From Priapulus caudatus (Eukaryota; Priapulida; Priapulimorpha; Priapulimorphida; Priapulidae): 24,530 nt of DNA. Below are positions 8,751-20,019 of the stretch, piece by piece. Location of the stretch: positions 148,501 to 173,030 of the forward strand of contig NW_014577342.1 in assembly GCF_000485595.1 (NCBI RefSeq). Direction: 5' to 3'. Positions within the stretch are counted from its first letter, which is position 1. Each line of letters opens with the position of its first letter. Position numbers and translations under genes: made by a program. The notes beneath the pieces were generated by a model. It searched no databases, was not told where the DNA came from, and saw only the letters and a list, made by a program, of their open reading frames with translations.

Positions 8751-9954
8751 CCTTGTCAGATAACATCTCGTTGAGCACTCTGATTGCTGGCAAAATATCG
8801 TTCTAGTCTACTCACGCTTTACTACTTCCCATCAGTGCGCCGCAGCACGCACGCATGGCCATTATTAATGCGGATGACCGGGTGGTCAGTGAATTTCGTC
8901 GGCACACATCGAAATTAGCTAACCGGTGCGGATTGCGGGAGAAAAAAACAACAGTCACTTAAACTTCTACGTGGTCGCCGCAGTGATGTCGACTTCTCAT
9001 GCAATAAATGGAAATCGGATAGCATCGCCCACGAATGACCTCCGTGGCATTACTGCGCTGCGCTTGCGTGCTTGCGCTGAACACAACTATCGTGGTTAAT
9101 CACGCACTCTCTTCTCCTGCATGCGCACGTCTTTCTCTCCATGAAGGCCTATCGGTAGATGCTGCAAAACCTCAACGCACAAAGAAAACCCACAGCTAAC
9201 TATTTACCACATCACTAAACTAATTAGGAAATAGTTAGTTTGGTTAATGTTGTTAATTTTCTATTAAAAAAATCCTAAATAAATCATCCCTAGCTAGTTA
9301 GTTTTTTTTTTTTTCGATAAAGCTCGCACGTTGAGTCAATATATGAAATATTTCACAGACTCGAAACAACGTAATTATATTAATGTTTAAATAAGTTTGC
9401 TTGTTAGTGGGGTTCATTCTCATGTGATGACATACATGCGACCACCCAGCTATGACCGCTTGCGAATATTCCCTTCTATGTATTAACTCTAGATTAGAGC
9501 TCACGCAGTCAGTGTGCGTCTTTTAGATGCTGATGCGAATAAGTTCCGCCTTCACATAATTACCAACTATAGAACCATATTATGATGCATGACTGTCTAT
9601 AACTGATACATCCTATATTGCCTGTGTCAGTTTCGGAGAGAAATCTAATCAGCATGCATGGGTTATTGCGTCACACCACAGAAAATAGTCATGTAATGAC
9701 TGTCAACCTCTAAATCTCTTTTGTGTGTGACAGTTAATTCCAGCCAGCTGTGATTTCTCGCATATATTCTGCGACGAGATCCCAGTGACATGAATGGAAA
9801 TCCTGTCGTAATACCTAACTACTTTCTATTCATGCTGCGTTAATGTAATACCTCTCGATGAAAGTTGTCTTGATAAGTCACAATAAATAGCAAATTGTCT
9901 CCTATTCTAAAATAATCAATATGTGGACCAATTCGTCAAAAATAACGCTCGGGC
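8751..9954. other. Unique DNA, no gene recognised
   Basis: No supported gene. It holds a 10-bp hairpin (9196-9238), a T13 run (9302-9314) and a 68-codon minus frame (9298-9504) that reads into the T run. Nothing else repetitive or structured was seen. Confidence 0.4.
9196..9238. other. AT-rich hairpin
   Basis: CTAACTATTT (9196-9205) and AAATAGTTAG (9229-9238) form a perfect 10-bp stem around 23 bases. Related TAGTTAG words recur at about 9294-9300. It could be the decayed end of a small transposon, but no target duplication is evident. Confidence 0.5.
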
Positions 9955-10075
9955 TTGTGCTTGTGCGTGTACGCGATCGTGGGGTTGTGCGTTCATGTGT
10001 GCTTGCGCGTGTTTATGCGTGCGTGCGTGTTTATGCGTGCGTGCGTGTTTATGCTTGTGTGCGAGCGCGTGTGAG
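9955..10075. repeat. GT/GC-rich tract with 18-bp GTGTTTATGC repeats
   Basis: Begins as GTGCTTGTGC-type sequence, then contains three 18-bp units with GTTTATGC starting at 10010, 10028 and 10046. It immediately precedes the GGAT array. Confidence 0.9.
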
Positions 10076-10137
10076 ATAGTAAAGAGATAGAAGTAGAGAA
10101 ATGGAGGGGTAAGAGGGTGTAGTGAAATAAGAGTGGG

Positions 10138-12340
10138 TGGGTGGCTGAATGGATGGATGGATGGATGGATGGATGGATGGATGGATGGATGGGTGGATGG
10201 ATGAATGGATGGATGGATGGATGGATTGAATGCATGGTATGGATGGAGGGATGGATGCGATGGCATGATGGATGGGATGGATGCTGGGGATGGATGAATG
10301 GATGGAGATGGATGGCTGGATGGATGAAAATGATGGACTGCTGGATGGTGTCAAATGGCATGGATGGATGGTATGGAATGATGGCACGAGCGAATGGATC
10401 GGATTGGATGTATGGACTTGGATGGATGTGTGGATTGGATGGATGGTGGGGAGGGGATGATGGCTGGATGGTATGAGGATGGTATGATGGATTGGGGTAG
10501 GATGTTGTATGATGGCCATGGCCTGGCACGGTGGATGGCTGGGGATGGATGGCATGGCATGGATGGCATGGCAGGGATGATGGATGTGATGAGGATGGAT
10601 TAGATGGATGGATGCAGGATGGATGAGGATGGTGCATGGAAGGAGTGGATGGATGGCATGGCATGGCATGGAATGGAGGATGGAATTGATGGATGATGCA
10701 TGGATGGATGGATGGAGGTGGATGGATTGATGGATGGATGGAGATGGAGTGGATGGATGGAATGGATGGGGATGAGATGGGGATGGGAATGGTGTATGGT
10801 ATGGGATGGATGGATGGAATGGATGGATGGCATGGGATGGATGGAGTGGATGGATGGATGGGGATGGGATCTATGGATGCGATGGATGGATGGATGGATG
10901 GATGGTGATGGATGATGGATGGGTGATGGCATGGAGGTGGAATGGATGATGGATGTGAATGGATCTGGATGGATGGATGATGGATGATGGATATGAATGG
11001 CATGGATGCATGGAGGATGGATGGATGGATGGAGGATGGATGGATGGGATGGATGATGCGATGGAGATGGATGGATGCGATGGATGGAGGATGAGATGGT
11101 ATGGAATGGATGGACGGGATGGAGATAAATGACTGGAGATGAGATGGCATGGTGATGGGTGGATGGAGGATGGTATGGATGGATGGTGATTGGATGGTGG
11201 ATTGGATGTATGGAGGAGGGAGGATGGAGGGATGAGGGGGATGACGGTGCCATGGCGCCTGATTGGAGGCTGCACATAGTTCATGGATGGATGGATGGAA
11301 TGGTGGGAGGATGGATGGATGGTGATGGCATGGAATAGGATGATGATGGATGATGGAGATGGATGTGGAGGATGGATGGATGTTATGGATGATGGGATGG
11401 AGTGTGGATGGATGGATGCGCATGGATGGAGAATGGATGGATGGATGGAGGATGGATGGATGGATAGTAAATAGAGGGGAATGGATGATGGATGGATGGA
11501 ATGGATGGATGATGGCGATGTATGGATGGCATGGATGGATGGAGAGGAATGATGTGGAGGAATGGACATGAGGATGGAGGATGGAGGAATGGCGATGGAT
11601 GGATGGATGGATGGATGATGGATGGATGGATGGTGATGGATGGATGATGGTATGAGTATGGCAGAATCGATGCATGGATGATGTGGAGAGGATGGAGGGT
11701 GGATGGGAGGGATATTGACAGGATGGTGGATGGATGGATGGCATGATAGGATGGATCGATGGATGGAGGCGGAGGATGGATGGTGATGGATGATGGTATG
11801 GATGGTATGATGGTGGATGATGAGGTGGATGATGGCATGGGATGGATGGATTGGATGTGGCAGGAAGTGGATGGCTGATTGGATGGATGGAGGATCGATG
11901 ATGGATGCGAGATGGATGGTGTGATGGATGATGGAATGGCGATGGATGCATGGTGGATGAATGAGGAGAGTGTGTGGATGGATGGATGGCACTGGATGAT
12001 GGTATGATGGTATGTGAGGACGTAGGATGGATGGATGATGATGATGGTATGCCCCCTGGCATTGAATGGCATGGATCGATGACCACATGGATGGCATGGA
12101 TGGATGGAGTGGAGGATGATGCACATGGATGGATGGATGGATAGATGGATAGCATGTGAGTATAATGGATGGATGGTGGCATGCAATGGGTACTGGCATG
12201 GATGGTATGGCTGGAGATGGTGGTATGGATGGTATGCATGGCTGGATGATGGATGAGGCAGGATGAATGGTGATGGATGAATGGATGATTGGATCTATTG
12301 ATGGAGGATGGATGTGGAGGATGGATGATGGCATGATGGT
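10138..12340. repeat. 2.2-kb degenerate GGAT tetranucleotide array
   Basis: Pure GGAT runs (for example 10148-10189) alternate with variants such as GGCAT, GGAAT, GGATGATG and GGAGATGG. It is very C-poor on the plus strand. The complement reads ATCC, whose codons ATC, CAT, CCA and TCC never make a stop. Long minus-strand frames of Ile/His/Pro/Ser therefore fill it, the longest 748 codons (9993-12239), in all three phases. These are not genes. Non-repeat islands occur at about 11243-11282 and 12050-12085. Short register changes every few units suggest an old array shaped by slippage. Confidence 0.97.
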
Positions 12341-12348
12341 TTAAGGAT

Positions 12349-12565
12349 AGGATAGATAGATAGATAGATAGTAGACTAGATAGATAGATAGATTAGATAG
12401 TAGTATAGATGATAGATAGTAGATAGTAGATAGATAAGATTAGAATAGCATAGTAGTAATGATAGATAGTAGATTAGGATAGATAGTATAGATAGATATA
12501 GATAGATAATAGATAGATAGATAGTAGATAGATTAGATAAATAGATAAATCGTATACGAATAGAT

Positions 12566-12599
<34 letters not shown>

Positions 12600-12600
12600 T
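12349..12600. repeat. GATA tetranucleotide array
   Basis: GATA units interrupted by TAGTA and ATTAG variants follow the GGAT array. The cleanest run is about 12563-12598. Confidence 0.95.
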
Positions 12601-12795
12601 CGAGATAGAGAGATGGAGAGATAATACGAGAACGAGAGAGAGCGAGATGTTGGGGGAGAGTGCGAGAAAGACAGAGAGGGATATAGAAAGACATAAGGGG
12701 GATAGACGCGAGAGAACAGGACGGGCGAGCAAGAGATAACACATGACAGCGGAAAAAAACGAGAGCGAGTGAACAAGAGGGAGGAAACGAGGGTG
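12601..12795. repeat. GA-rich purine tract
   Basis: GAGA, GCGAGA and AAAGACAGAG sequence continues the purine bias of the plus strand beyond the GATA array. It fades by about 12800. Confidence 0.85.
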
Positions 12796-13568
12796 ATTGA
12801 GAGACCGTGTGAGACGATTACCCAGTGGGATATGCTTTTATGACTAAATGGGATGATTTCACGTGGGGTAAAACAGGCTTGACGGATCCTAACAACGTGA
12901 TCGTGCATGTTACAGATACATACAAGCATTACGGCAACGCTAGCCTACACGCGACGTCTAGGCGTAGGTCGGGCACACGGCGGCGGAGCGCCACGAAAAC
13001 GTGAATCATTCACACAGGCGGGGAATCCATACAGTATCTCCAAACGTTTGCATGCTGCACGCACTTTACACTATAGAGTTAAGAGCATAGCTTCAGTTGT
13101 CTATCCAAACTCCCAGTGGAATCGCAGCGCTGACACGCGCAAGCCTGACACGCGATAGCTTCCCAACATTAGGGGATCTTTTATTATTAGCTTCTTTGGC
13201 AAATAAAACTGATAATATGGCGATAAAAAGCTGGTGAAAGGCAGCACTCGTATTGATCGAGAAGAAATATAGAAGTCAGAGCTGAATACCTACCGAATTA
13301 ATTGCTATGTACCAATAGAAAAATCGTCACATAATATTTACGAAAGCGTCTGCATTGGAAAGTTGGACGGCGCTATAAACAAGTCATGATCTATAGCGAT
13401 TCTGGTAATGCTATATAACACGTTTACGCGAACGTTCATGCGCCGTGTATTTATTCACACATATGTTATATTGTTTTATAATTAGCGGAGACAAATTTAT
13501 TTCTGATGGCATTAATGGTTGAAATGATTAAATGGATGTTCTGAATGGGTTTGTATTATTAACCCCTG
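12796..13568. other. Unique DNA, no gene recognised
   Basis: An 83-codon plus frame (12907-13158) is basic and without a known domain. At 13183-13195 the word ATTATTAGCTTCT matches 13 bases of the inverted end of the 40-bp element at 22026. No partner end was found, so this may be chance or a lone remnant. Confidence 0.35.
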
Positions 13569-13667
13569 ATATATATATTATTATATATATATATAATCAT
13601 ATATATTTTCGTATGGTGTGTGCCGTGGTGCTGCGTGCTGTGCGTCGCGTCGCTGTCGCGTCGGCCA

Positions 13668-13701
<34 letters not shown>
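13569..13701. repeat. (TA)n block and (GT)n block
   Basis: TA-rich 13569-13608 and pure GT 13669-13701, separated by about 60 bp of GC-rich CGTCGCGTCGC-type sequence. Open frames through it are repeat artefacts. Confidence 0.9.
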
Positions 13702-13705
<4 letters not shown>

Positions 13706-14196
13706 GCAATATCGCACTAGCGTAAACTCACTGTGTTTCAGAATAATTCAATATATAATTATCTGGATTGCAAATGGTCTCATTGCAATTGCTCTGTGTT
13801 TCTAATATGTAGCATTTAATTATGGCATGTAAGGTGAGAACGGTAGTGTATTATCATGATCGAGAATCGAAAGCTATCTATACGCGTCGTACGGATATTT
13901 ATGCGTATGGGATATTTTATAGTAGGGTGTAGAATTCTGGCCGTGAATAATATCTGTTCAAAAGCAAACCTTCTACGGTATCTTAGCAACCATTTTAATA
14001 CATGCGAATAGTGATTTCTAGAGTTGTGGACTAGACTAGTGGAAAGACTAGAATATGCGTCATTACGTATCCACTTTGTATCATCACGATAATCATTTTT
14101 GCCTCTGGCCATAGCGAGTGGGTTACTCTTGAGCTTCATAAATATAGACACCTGCGCCGAGACATCGTCTGTCATCGACCCGTTCCCTTCTCTTAC

Positions 14197-14268
14197 CCCG
14201 CGGCCTCCATTTTCAATGCCTGACTGCTGATATTCTCCGGGACTCATGCCGCCTGAGCAGCAGCTCAT
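14197..14268 (-). CDS. Candidate first coding exon, function unknown
   Basis: On the minus strand an ATG at 14268-14266 opens a Gly/Ser-rich frame beginning MSCCSGGMSPGEYQQSG. After 24 codons it meets the donor-like sequence GGG|GTAAGAG at 14197/14196. The frame is open upstream for 20 more codons, to a TAA just beyond 14328. It continues open downstream to 13816, giving 170 codons in all. The part up to about 14080 looks hydrophilic and protein-like, while the later part reads as random. An N-terminal exon is plausible but unproven, and no family is recognised. Confidence 0.2.
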
Positions 14269-14328
14269 CTCTATAGCCGTGTTGTACGCAGTGTTGATAC
14301 CGATGGTCTCTGGTTGCTTTTCCGCCAC

Positions 14329-15260
14329 AGCTCTTTAATCGAGATCCGGTCGGGTCACCATATGCACAGAATGCTCCTGAGGCCAGAGTTAATGTAGACT
14401 TGTCGTCTGCGCTCTAGATTCTTGCTCAGTGTCCGTGATCAATGAACTAGTACCACTGCTATAAATGCAGTAAATGCCAGGTTAGGTATCGAAAGATGCA
14501 ACGGGATTATATGGAAATGTATGTAACTATGGCTATCTAGGTTTTGCGTGGCCTTTCTAGGTTTAACAATTGCAGATGGATATCGCGATTTCTAACCATC
14601 GCCGAGAACAGTCTATAATATGCCTCCGTAATTCGACCGAAGGGCATTCTTTGTCCGTAGTCTCAGTTTTATTGAATAGAGTATGATTGCTCACGAATGA
14701 AAGCCCGCCTTTGCGCCTGGCGCTGACATATGCTGTGCATCATGTTTGTCGGCTGCTTACCACCTTTCCCGTGCAGATGGGCTTCCGTGCTTATTTGGCC
14801 TGGTGACGTCATCGGCTTCCGATGCAGCGTCTGGCGTGCATTCGAGCATGCTCCTAGCTCTTGCATAGCCTTTCTCAACCTCGGCTTCCGCTTTGTATTT
14901 TTCTATGGTGCTCGTATTAGCTCATCAAATTTGTTTGCGTGTTTTTTACGTCTTGTGTTCTTCAGCTTGTTTGTGCTTGGGTTTCAGTCCAAAATCGGTT
15001 ACTGCATGGCTAAGGTCTCTTTCTCGATTCATGTATCATCAAATTAAGCCTTCGTCTTAATCTATCGAAAATAAATAATTTAAAAATAAATAAAATAAGT
15101 AATCGATTAAAGACTTCGTTGCTTGCGTCAGGTACCTCAGTTCAGGTTTCCGCGTCGTTTCATGTTCATCAGCCTAGCCTATATGCTGTCGTGCATATTG
15201 TAGCTCAAACATATTGTCGCCGTTGTATCGTGTAATCAAGAAATGTCTTCTCCACTTGCA
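14329..15260. other. Unique DNA, overlapping frames of uncertain status
   Basis: Two opposite frames overlap here. One is 105 codons on plus (14730-15047), hydrophobic and Phe-rich. The other is on minus (14669-14878), basic and Gln/Arg-rich. Neither has a recognisable domain. An AT-rich, AAATAA-bearing segment at about 15064-15105 is the only low-complexity part. Confidence 0.35.
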
Positions 15261-15273
15261 TACGCGATGACAT

Positions 15274-15625
15274 TCAAGGACAGTAATTTTACTCAAGTAA
15301 AATGATGCATGCGTCAAAATACTCACGTGTGCGCCGGATTTTGGTTGAGTTTTCTGACGCATGAATCAAGAAACTCAATATCAAACATGTTTGATAATTT
15401 TTGACTCATGCGTCAAAATTTACTCAACACGGGTACTCACAGCGCATGCGTTTAAATAATTGTGCGCCCAGTATTGGCTGCGCACAGTCACGTGATCTAC
15501 ATTACCACTTATTCCTTGAGTAATTTTACTCACGTGTGCGGCGGACGCTGAAAATATTTCGCGTGAGTATTTTGACGCATGTATCATTTTACTTGAGTAA
15601 AATTACTCGCGTGTGCGCCGGGCTG
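15274..15625. mobile_element. Modular inverted-repeat element with 13-bp direct repeats
   Basis: Inverted arms of 45 bp (15283-15327 and 15562-15606) match at 44 of 45 positions. Each contains TTTTACTCAAGTAAAA or its complement and ATGCGTCAAAATACTCACG. The whole is flanked by an exact 13-bp direct repeat TACGCGATGACAT (15261-15273 and 15626-15638), a likely target duplication. Internally, ACTCRCGTGTGCGSCGG recurs in the same orientation at 15321, 15529 and 15605. TGCGTCA/TGACGCA words recur at about 15310, 15354, 15409 and 15572. There is no coding capacity. It does not fit a standard class: 13 bp is long for most cut-and-paste elements and outside the 9-11 bp usual for Mutator-like ones. Confidence 0.65.
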
Positions 15626-15638
15626 TACGCGATGACAT

Positions 15639-17639
15639 GACAGGTGGTGTTCAGTGTCGATGCGAGTGAACCGGATCCGGCCGGGCTGAATCCGACAGTA
15701 ATCCGACATCTTGTGCATCCCCGTGTAAGACATTTTTCTCTTAATTGCCAATCTAGATAATGTCACTGTGGAAGCACGTTGTCAGTCGATCAATGATGAG
15801 CGGTTTACCTGCTGCGTTATGTAATAGCGCTGTAATATAACACACCAGATATGCTGGATATCAGATATGCTGCGAATGTCATTTTATATGTATGGAGGTG
15901 AACAAAAGGTGCAAAGCTACTTTTATAAGGCAACCTATCCGGCTATATATTGCGGAATCATGCTATAAGTATTCGTGCGCAAACGTCTATGCATTGTATT
16001 GCGATTGTATTTGCATATATTACCGAACGACTGTAAATGTTGGCAGGGTTGCCGTGGGTTGGCATTAGCACCGGAAATACGTTTCATTACGTTTATAATG
16101 GAATTGTGCTATAAAAATATGCACGGTAATCACTAGAGCACGCGGTGACACGTAATGACTCCATTTTCATAGTGAGCGCATTATCCCAGAAATATAGGAA
16201 TAACAAGGAATTATAGCCTCATACGAATTGCTAAAGCAAAGATCACGTGATCTTATCTAAAGCGAATATGAATTATATTATGGCGTCAACACCGTAAACA
16301 GCCGTCATTAATTAATCAATATTTATTAAACCAGCTGGTGAGCTATTAAATGAAACCGCTGTCGCCGTACTGCAATTTCAAGACGAAACTGCGCTTTCAG
16401 AAGCATATACGCCGACGGGCATTCAGCAAAACTGGCAAAAAAACAGACGAAGTGTCGGCGCCCAATGATTTCCGCGCGAAGCTTTTAAGCGCCTCGCGTA
16501 ATGAGATTGCGTTGCGAGCTCTTGATTTAGAATAAATGAAGTTCGTAGAAATCCGGATCGCGCCGTATCACGCGTTGCGGATGCGGCGAGCAGTGTGGCA
16601 GCAGTGAAGCTGCGCATGGCGCAGTGTTTAACTGTGGCGATAAAGGCCGGCGCGTAACTAACGATCCGTCTAAAGTCCTTTACTTAGTTTTGATACGGAT
16701 TTTTCAATTCGCAGTTTTTGGGAGAGAATCGGCGGCTGCTTTAAGGCGCTATTGATTCACAGATAAACGGCTGATATTTGCTTATTGTCGACGCTTTGGC
16801 GTTTAAAGTAGGCGGGTGCATCGGCGAGATGAGAACGAACGAACGATGGAGAATGCACACCGCCACAATGAATATAGCGGGAAGTTATCGATACAGGCAA
16901 TTACACATGGGTTTTTACAATGGAAGAAAATTGGCGATAGTTATTAGAAATTCGACGCACGTCATAGTTATTTTACATCATTTTCAACGAACGTTTCATC
17001 TCGCCCGAAAATTTCCTGAGGCGCGTAGTGTGTAATTTATGCATATGAAATATCGTAATTGCTGGCGTCAGCGCAGGAAACGAGCGGTTCTCAAGATATA
17101 ATTGCCTGATATTGTAGCAACCAACGCACCATATATGCTACGTGCATACACGGTCACGTGATATTCACCTCTAATATCCATTAACCAGTCTCACGCGAGT
17201 GTTGTTGTAACATGATGTATTTAGCAATTAACAAGTGAAAATTACGGAGTCATTGTAGATATTGTAGGCAAATACTATCGCAATTACTGACAACCTAATA
17301 TCGTTGATCGCATAAGTTGAATGAAAAATACCTCGTGGCATGAATGCAAATCGCATACAAAATCATCGTTTCGTAGGTCTACAATATAACACAATGAGTT
17401 ACTGAGTCGTTATACGCGTTACCACACGGTTAATTTCCTTCTCATTTTAAAACATATTTCACCGGCCGAGTTTGCTGTCGCGTATACCCGTGTTACGTTA
17501 TTAAACTTCATCTGGCTTCAGTTATAACTAGGAGGCCCCGAGGTAAAGCCATTTCGAAATACAATGTGGGTAGGAAACTGCAGTGCATTACACGCTATTT
17601 TGGCTTCAAATGCATTAGCATGGATATTCCCGCGCCCGA
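15639..17639. other. Unique DNA, no gene recognised
   Basis: Short frames at 16350-16535 and 16778-17035 (plus) and 16423-16617 (minus) lack domains and splice support. From 16350 to 17030 GC is moderately raised and the sequence is non-repetitive. This could be conserved regulatory DNA or decayed coding sequence, and I cannot decide. Confidence 0.35.
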
Positions 17640-18130
17640 AGCCTGGCGTTCATTGTGCATACAAATAGGCGCGGTGAATGCGCGCCTGGTTCATGCGTTC
17701 ACACAGCATACGCACTCACGCATTGAGTCCGCCGCGGGTGCGTACGTGCGCTGGCTGCGGATGAGTCGAGCGTGAAGATGTGAAGCCATGCAGCCGAGCG
17801 TCCGTCCGTACGCGATCATCGCTGATGAGTCGGCAGCAGCAGCAGCGTGCGGCGGCGGCGTTTAAGTCGCAAGTGAGAATTTAATGCGCGCCACGTGCGC
17901 TTACACGAAGCTCCCGCGGTCGTCGCAAGCGTATATATACGCGCTAAACATCGCAGGAAGTCACGATGATTTACATCGTTCAACTATTACGCGATTCGTC
18001 CGGAAATTCGAACCGCTAGCGAGCAGCGCGTGAGCGGCTTGCGCTACTTATTGCGTCGATCAAGAAAGCTGCTGACAGTGACGATTTAAAAGCTCGATTG
18101 TGAAACAGCCGTCGCGAGGACGCGAACTTT
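17640..18130. promoter_or_regulatory. CpG-rich block with candidate core promoter
   Basis: CpG is dense over about 490 bp. Inside it TATATATA (17932-17939) is followed by an initiator-like TCACGA (17961-17966) whose A lies 31 bp from the start of the TATA word. That is the canonical TATA-to-start spacing on the plus strand. The TATA word sits in a palindrome, so the minus strand cannot be excluded. A CAG/CGG triplet run lies upstream. The first ATG after the presumed start (17966) gives only 17 codons, so any product would be encoded further on. GTGAGC at about 18029 could be a donor. Confidence 0.3.
17833..17860. repeat. Short CAG then CGG triplet run
   Basis: About five GCA/CAG triplets, then four GGC triplets. 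It lies about 70 bp upstream of the TATA word. Confidence 0.85.
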
Positions 18131-18170
18131 CACGACATACCAGTTTGGACTTGTGTTGACCGGGCGCGTG

Positions 18171-18641
18171 TCAATAGACACGGGATAAAAAATGCGAAAT
18201 AAATTCTATAACGACGTTTGTCGGGCTGATTAAATGCCACACTGGTTTAAAGTAAAGCCTCATTGCGGGGCCCAGTGCCAATGGTAATCGCCACGTTTCA
18301 TCAAAGAGTATGCAAACGCAGTAGTTTATTCCCATCGCTACCGTCTCATAACATTGCACATAAAATCCCCGCTGGCCTTTGATAGGCGCGCAGCAAGCTC
18401 CGAGCGATGAAAGCTGTAGCAACGCAAATATGCATGCCGTTTTAAATGCACCCATTAAGAGCATATGAAGCCTCGGAGAGACGCGCACTGTTTTACGGCG
18501 CATTCGAACTTTATATCCACTGCCGAAGAAGAGGCAGCTGCCTAGTGCAGACACGCTGATATATACACATCCAAATACGGACTCCGCGCGTGACGGTTTC
18601 AAGCGCATGTACGTAGGCCTACTCGAGGCCTGTGTCATCAT
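18171..18641 (-). CDS. Open frame, possible exon, function unknown
   Basis: The longest minus-strand frame outside tandem repeats has 156 codons from an ATG at 18641 to a stop at 18171-18173. It is open 34 more codons upstream through a (TA)n stretch. It has hydrophobic segments (around residues 32-42 and 66-80 from the ATG), and six cysteines fall between about residues 70 and 113, as in LGACCAPIKG and NYCVCILF. I see no signal peptide cleavage pattern or family motif. A frame of this length is only mildly unexpected in a GC-balanced window of 24.5 kb. Confidence 0.15.
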   Translation of the reverse strand: MMTQASSRPTYMRLKPSRAESVFGCVYISVSALGSCLFFGSGYKVRMRRKTVRVSPRLHMLLMGAFKTACIFALLQLSSLGACCAPIKGQRGFYVQCYETVAMGINYCVCILFDETWRLPLALGPAMRLYFKPVWHLISPTNVVIEFISHFLSRVY

Positions 18642-18907
18642 GTATATATATATATAGAGTGCAAGTGACAGTGTTGCCAAACATATCAATCTGCTGTGTC
18701 TGCGAGATCTTACTCTAGTCGTGCTTGCGCTGCCTTCCGTCAATCAGAAAACAACGAGCAAACGTTCGCTATATGCACGTGCACGCACTATATATCGCTC
18801 TTCGCCGCGTGATGTTATCTGTATGCAGCTCGCAAGCCACGTTACAAGATATAACGGAATTCATGTGCGATTACGACGCCAATATCGATATGTCGTAACT
18901 AACAACA

Positions 18908-19147
18908 ATACTGCGACAAATACTGCGATATAATATAATATACTGCGATATAATATATATGCGATATAATATAATATACTGCGATATAATATATATGCGA
19001 TATAATATAATATACTGCATATAATATACTGCGATATAATATATATGCGATATAATATAATATACTGCGATATAATATATATGCGATATAATATAATATA
19101 CTGCGATATAATATTATATATGCGATATAATATGCGATATAATATGC
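18908..19147. repeat. 36-bp AT-rich satellite
   Basis: The unit consists of a 20-bp part (GCGATATAATATAATATACT) and a 16-bp part (GCGATATAATATATAT). Full units start at 18961 and 19047, with the next unit at 19083. Copies near 19017-19030 and 19110-19147 are rearranged. As 36 is divisible by three, the minus strand encodes a 12-residue periodic Tyr/Ile string, a by-product. A minus frame from 18861 to 19202 is due to this. Confidence 0.95.
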
Positions 19148-20019
19148 AAAAATTCTGCAATCTATAGTATATTGCCAATAAATGGTCAGTAGTTATATGC
19201 ATGGTTATAAACAGGAATTCATAAATAGTATTGACAGTGGATCGAATAATGTATAATACGCCACTAACTCAATACGGAAACGGAGAGCCTAGACATCGCA
19301 TTTAGACACGTATGTATTACTAGCATTTAGGTTTTCAAAATAAAGGCTCCCGAAACGCGCGAGTGTCTTACCTCACACAGCAGCGAATGTTTAAAAGAAA
19401 TAAAATTATTAGACGGCAATAAAAGAACATAAAATAAGAGAACACGTGTTATTAAATACCAGTGCGAAAACTATAGTGTTTATGGGTATGGTAATGTTTA
19501 TCGCTTTTGTATATATCGCCATAACTGACATTCGTGAATGGGTAAAATGTTATGAAAAAGGCGTTGCCGCAATTCCGTAGCACACCGTCTACAAAGGCTC
19601 TCGCATGCGCTCATGCTAAATTTCCGAAGTTCGTAACAAGATGGAAAGGTTAGCGTAGACATCACTCGCGCTTAATCTCGTGTACCTTGCGGATAGAAAT
19701 CACATATACATTGCCTGTTCGAATTCAACCTCCGATGACGGTATTATCTTATTGATCGATTGGAATGCTGTGCATGGAAGCTGTGGTTAGATTACAATCC
19801 CACGCGTCGTATCATCTAATCATCATTCACTGACGTCTATCGAACCTTAGGATGGCATCACCTACTAGGTCAGCCTCGAAGCTACCACGTCTTCATGACC
19901 AGATGCCGCCGATCAAGTGCATGTCCGAGTTCAAACGTTGAGTGTATATAGGAATTTCTAACATTAATCGCTTCCTTATTGTATAGTTATGTGCCGAGAC
20001 TTTTATTTACAGAAGGACA
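19148..20019. other. Unique DNA, nothing recognised
   Basis: No open frame of note, repeat or structured element was seen. Confidence 0.45.

Noticed and set aside
9993-12239. 748-codon minus-strand frame rich in Ile, His, Pro and Ser
   Set aside because: It is the antisense of a GGAT array. ATCC repeats have no stop in any phase, and all three phases are open.
13183-13195. ATTATTAGCTTCT match to the end of the 40-bp element
   Set aside because: Only one end, no partner and no flanking duplication. Kept as a note, not called as an element.
18002-18014. B-box-like GGTTCGAATTTCC on minus, suggesting a tRNA gene
   Set aside because: The T-arm stem does not pair properly, and no A box or acceptor stem is seen at the right distance.
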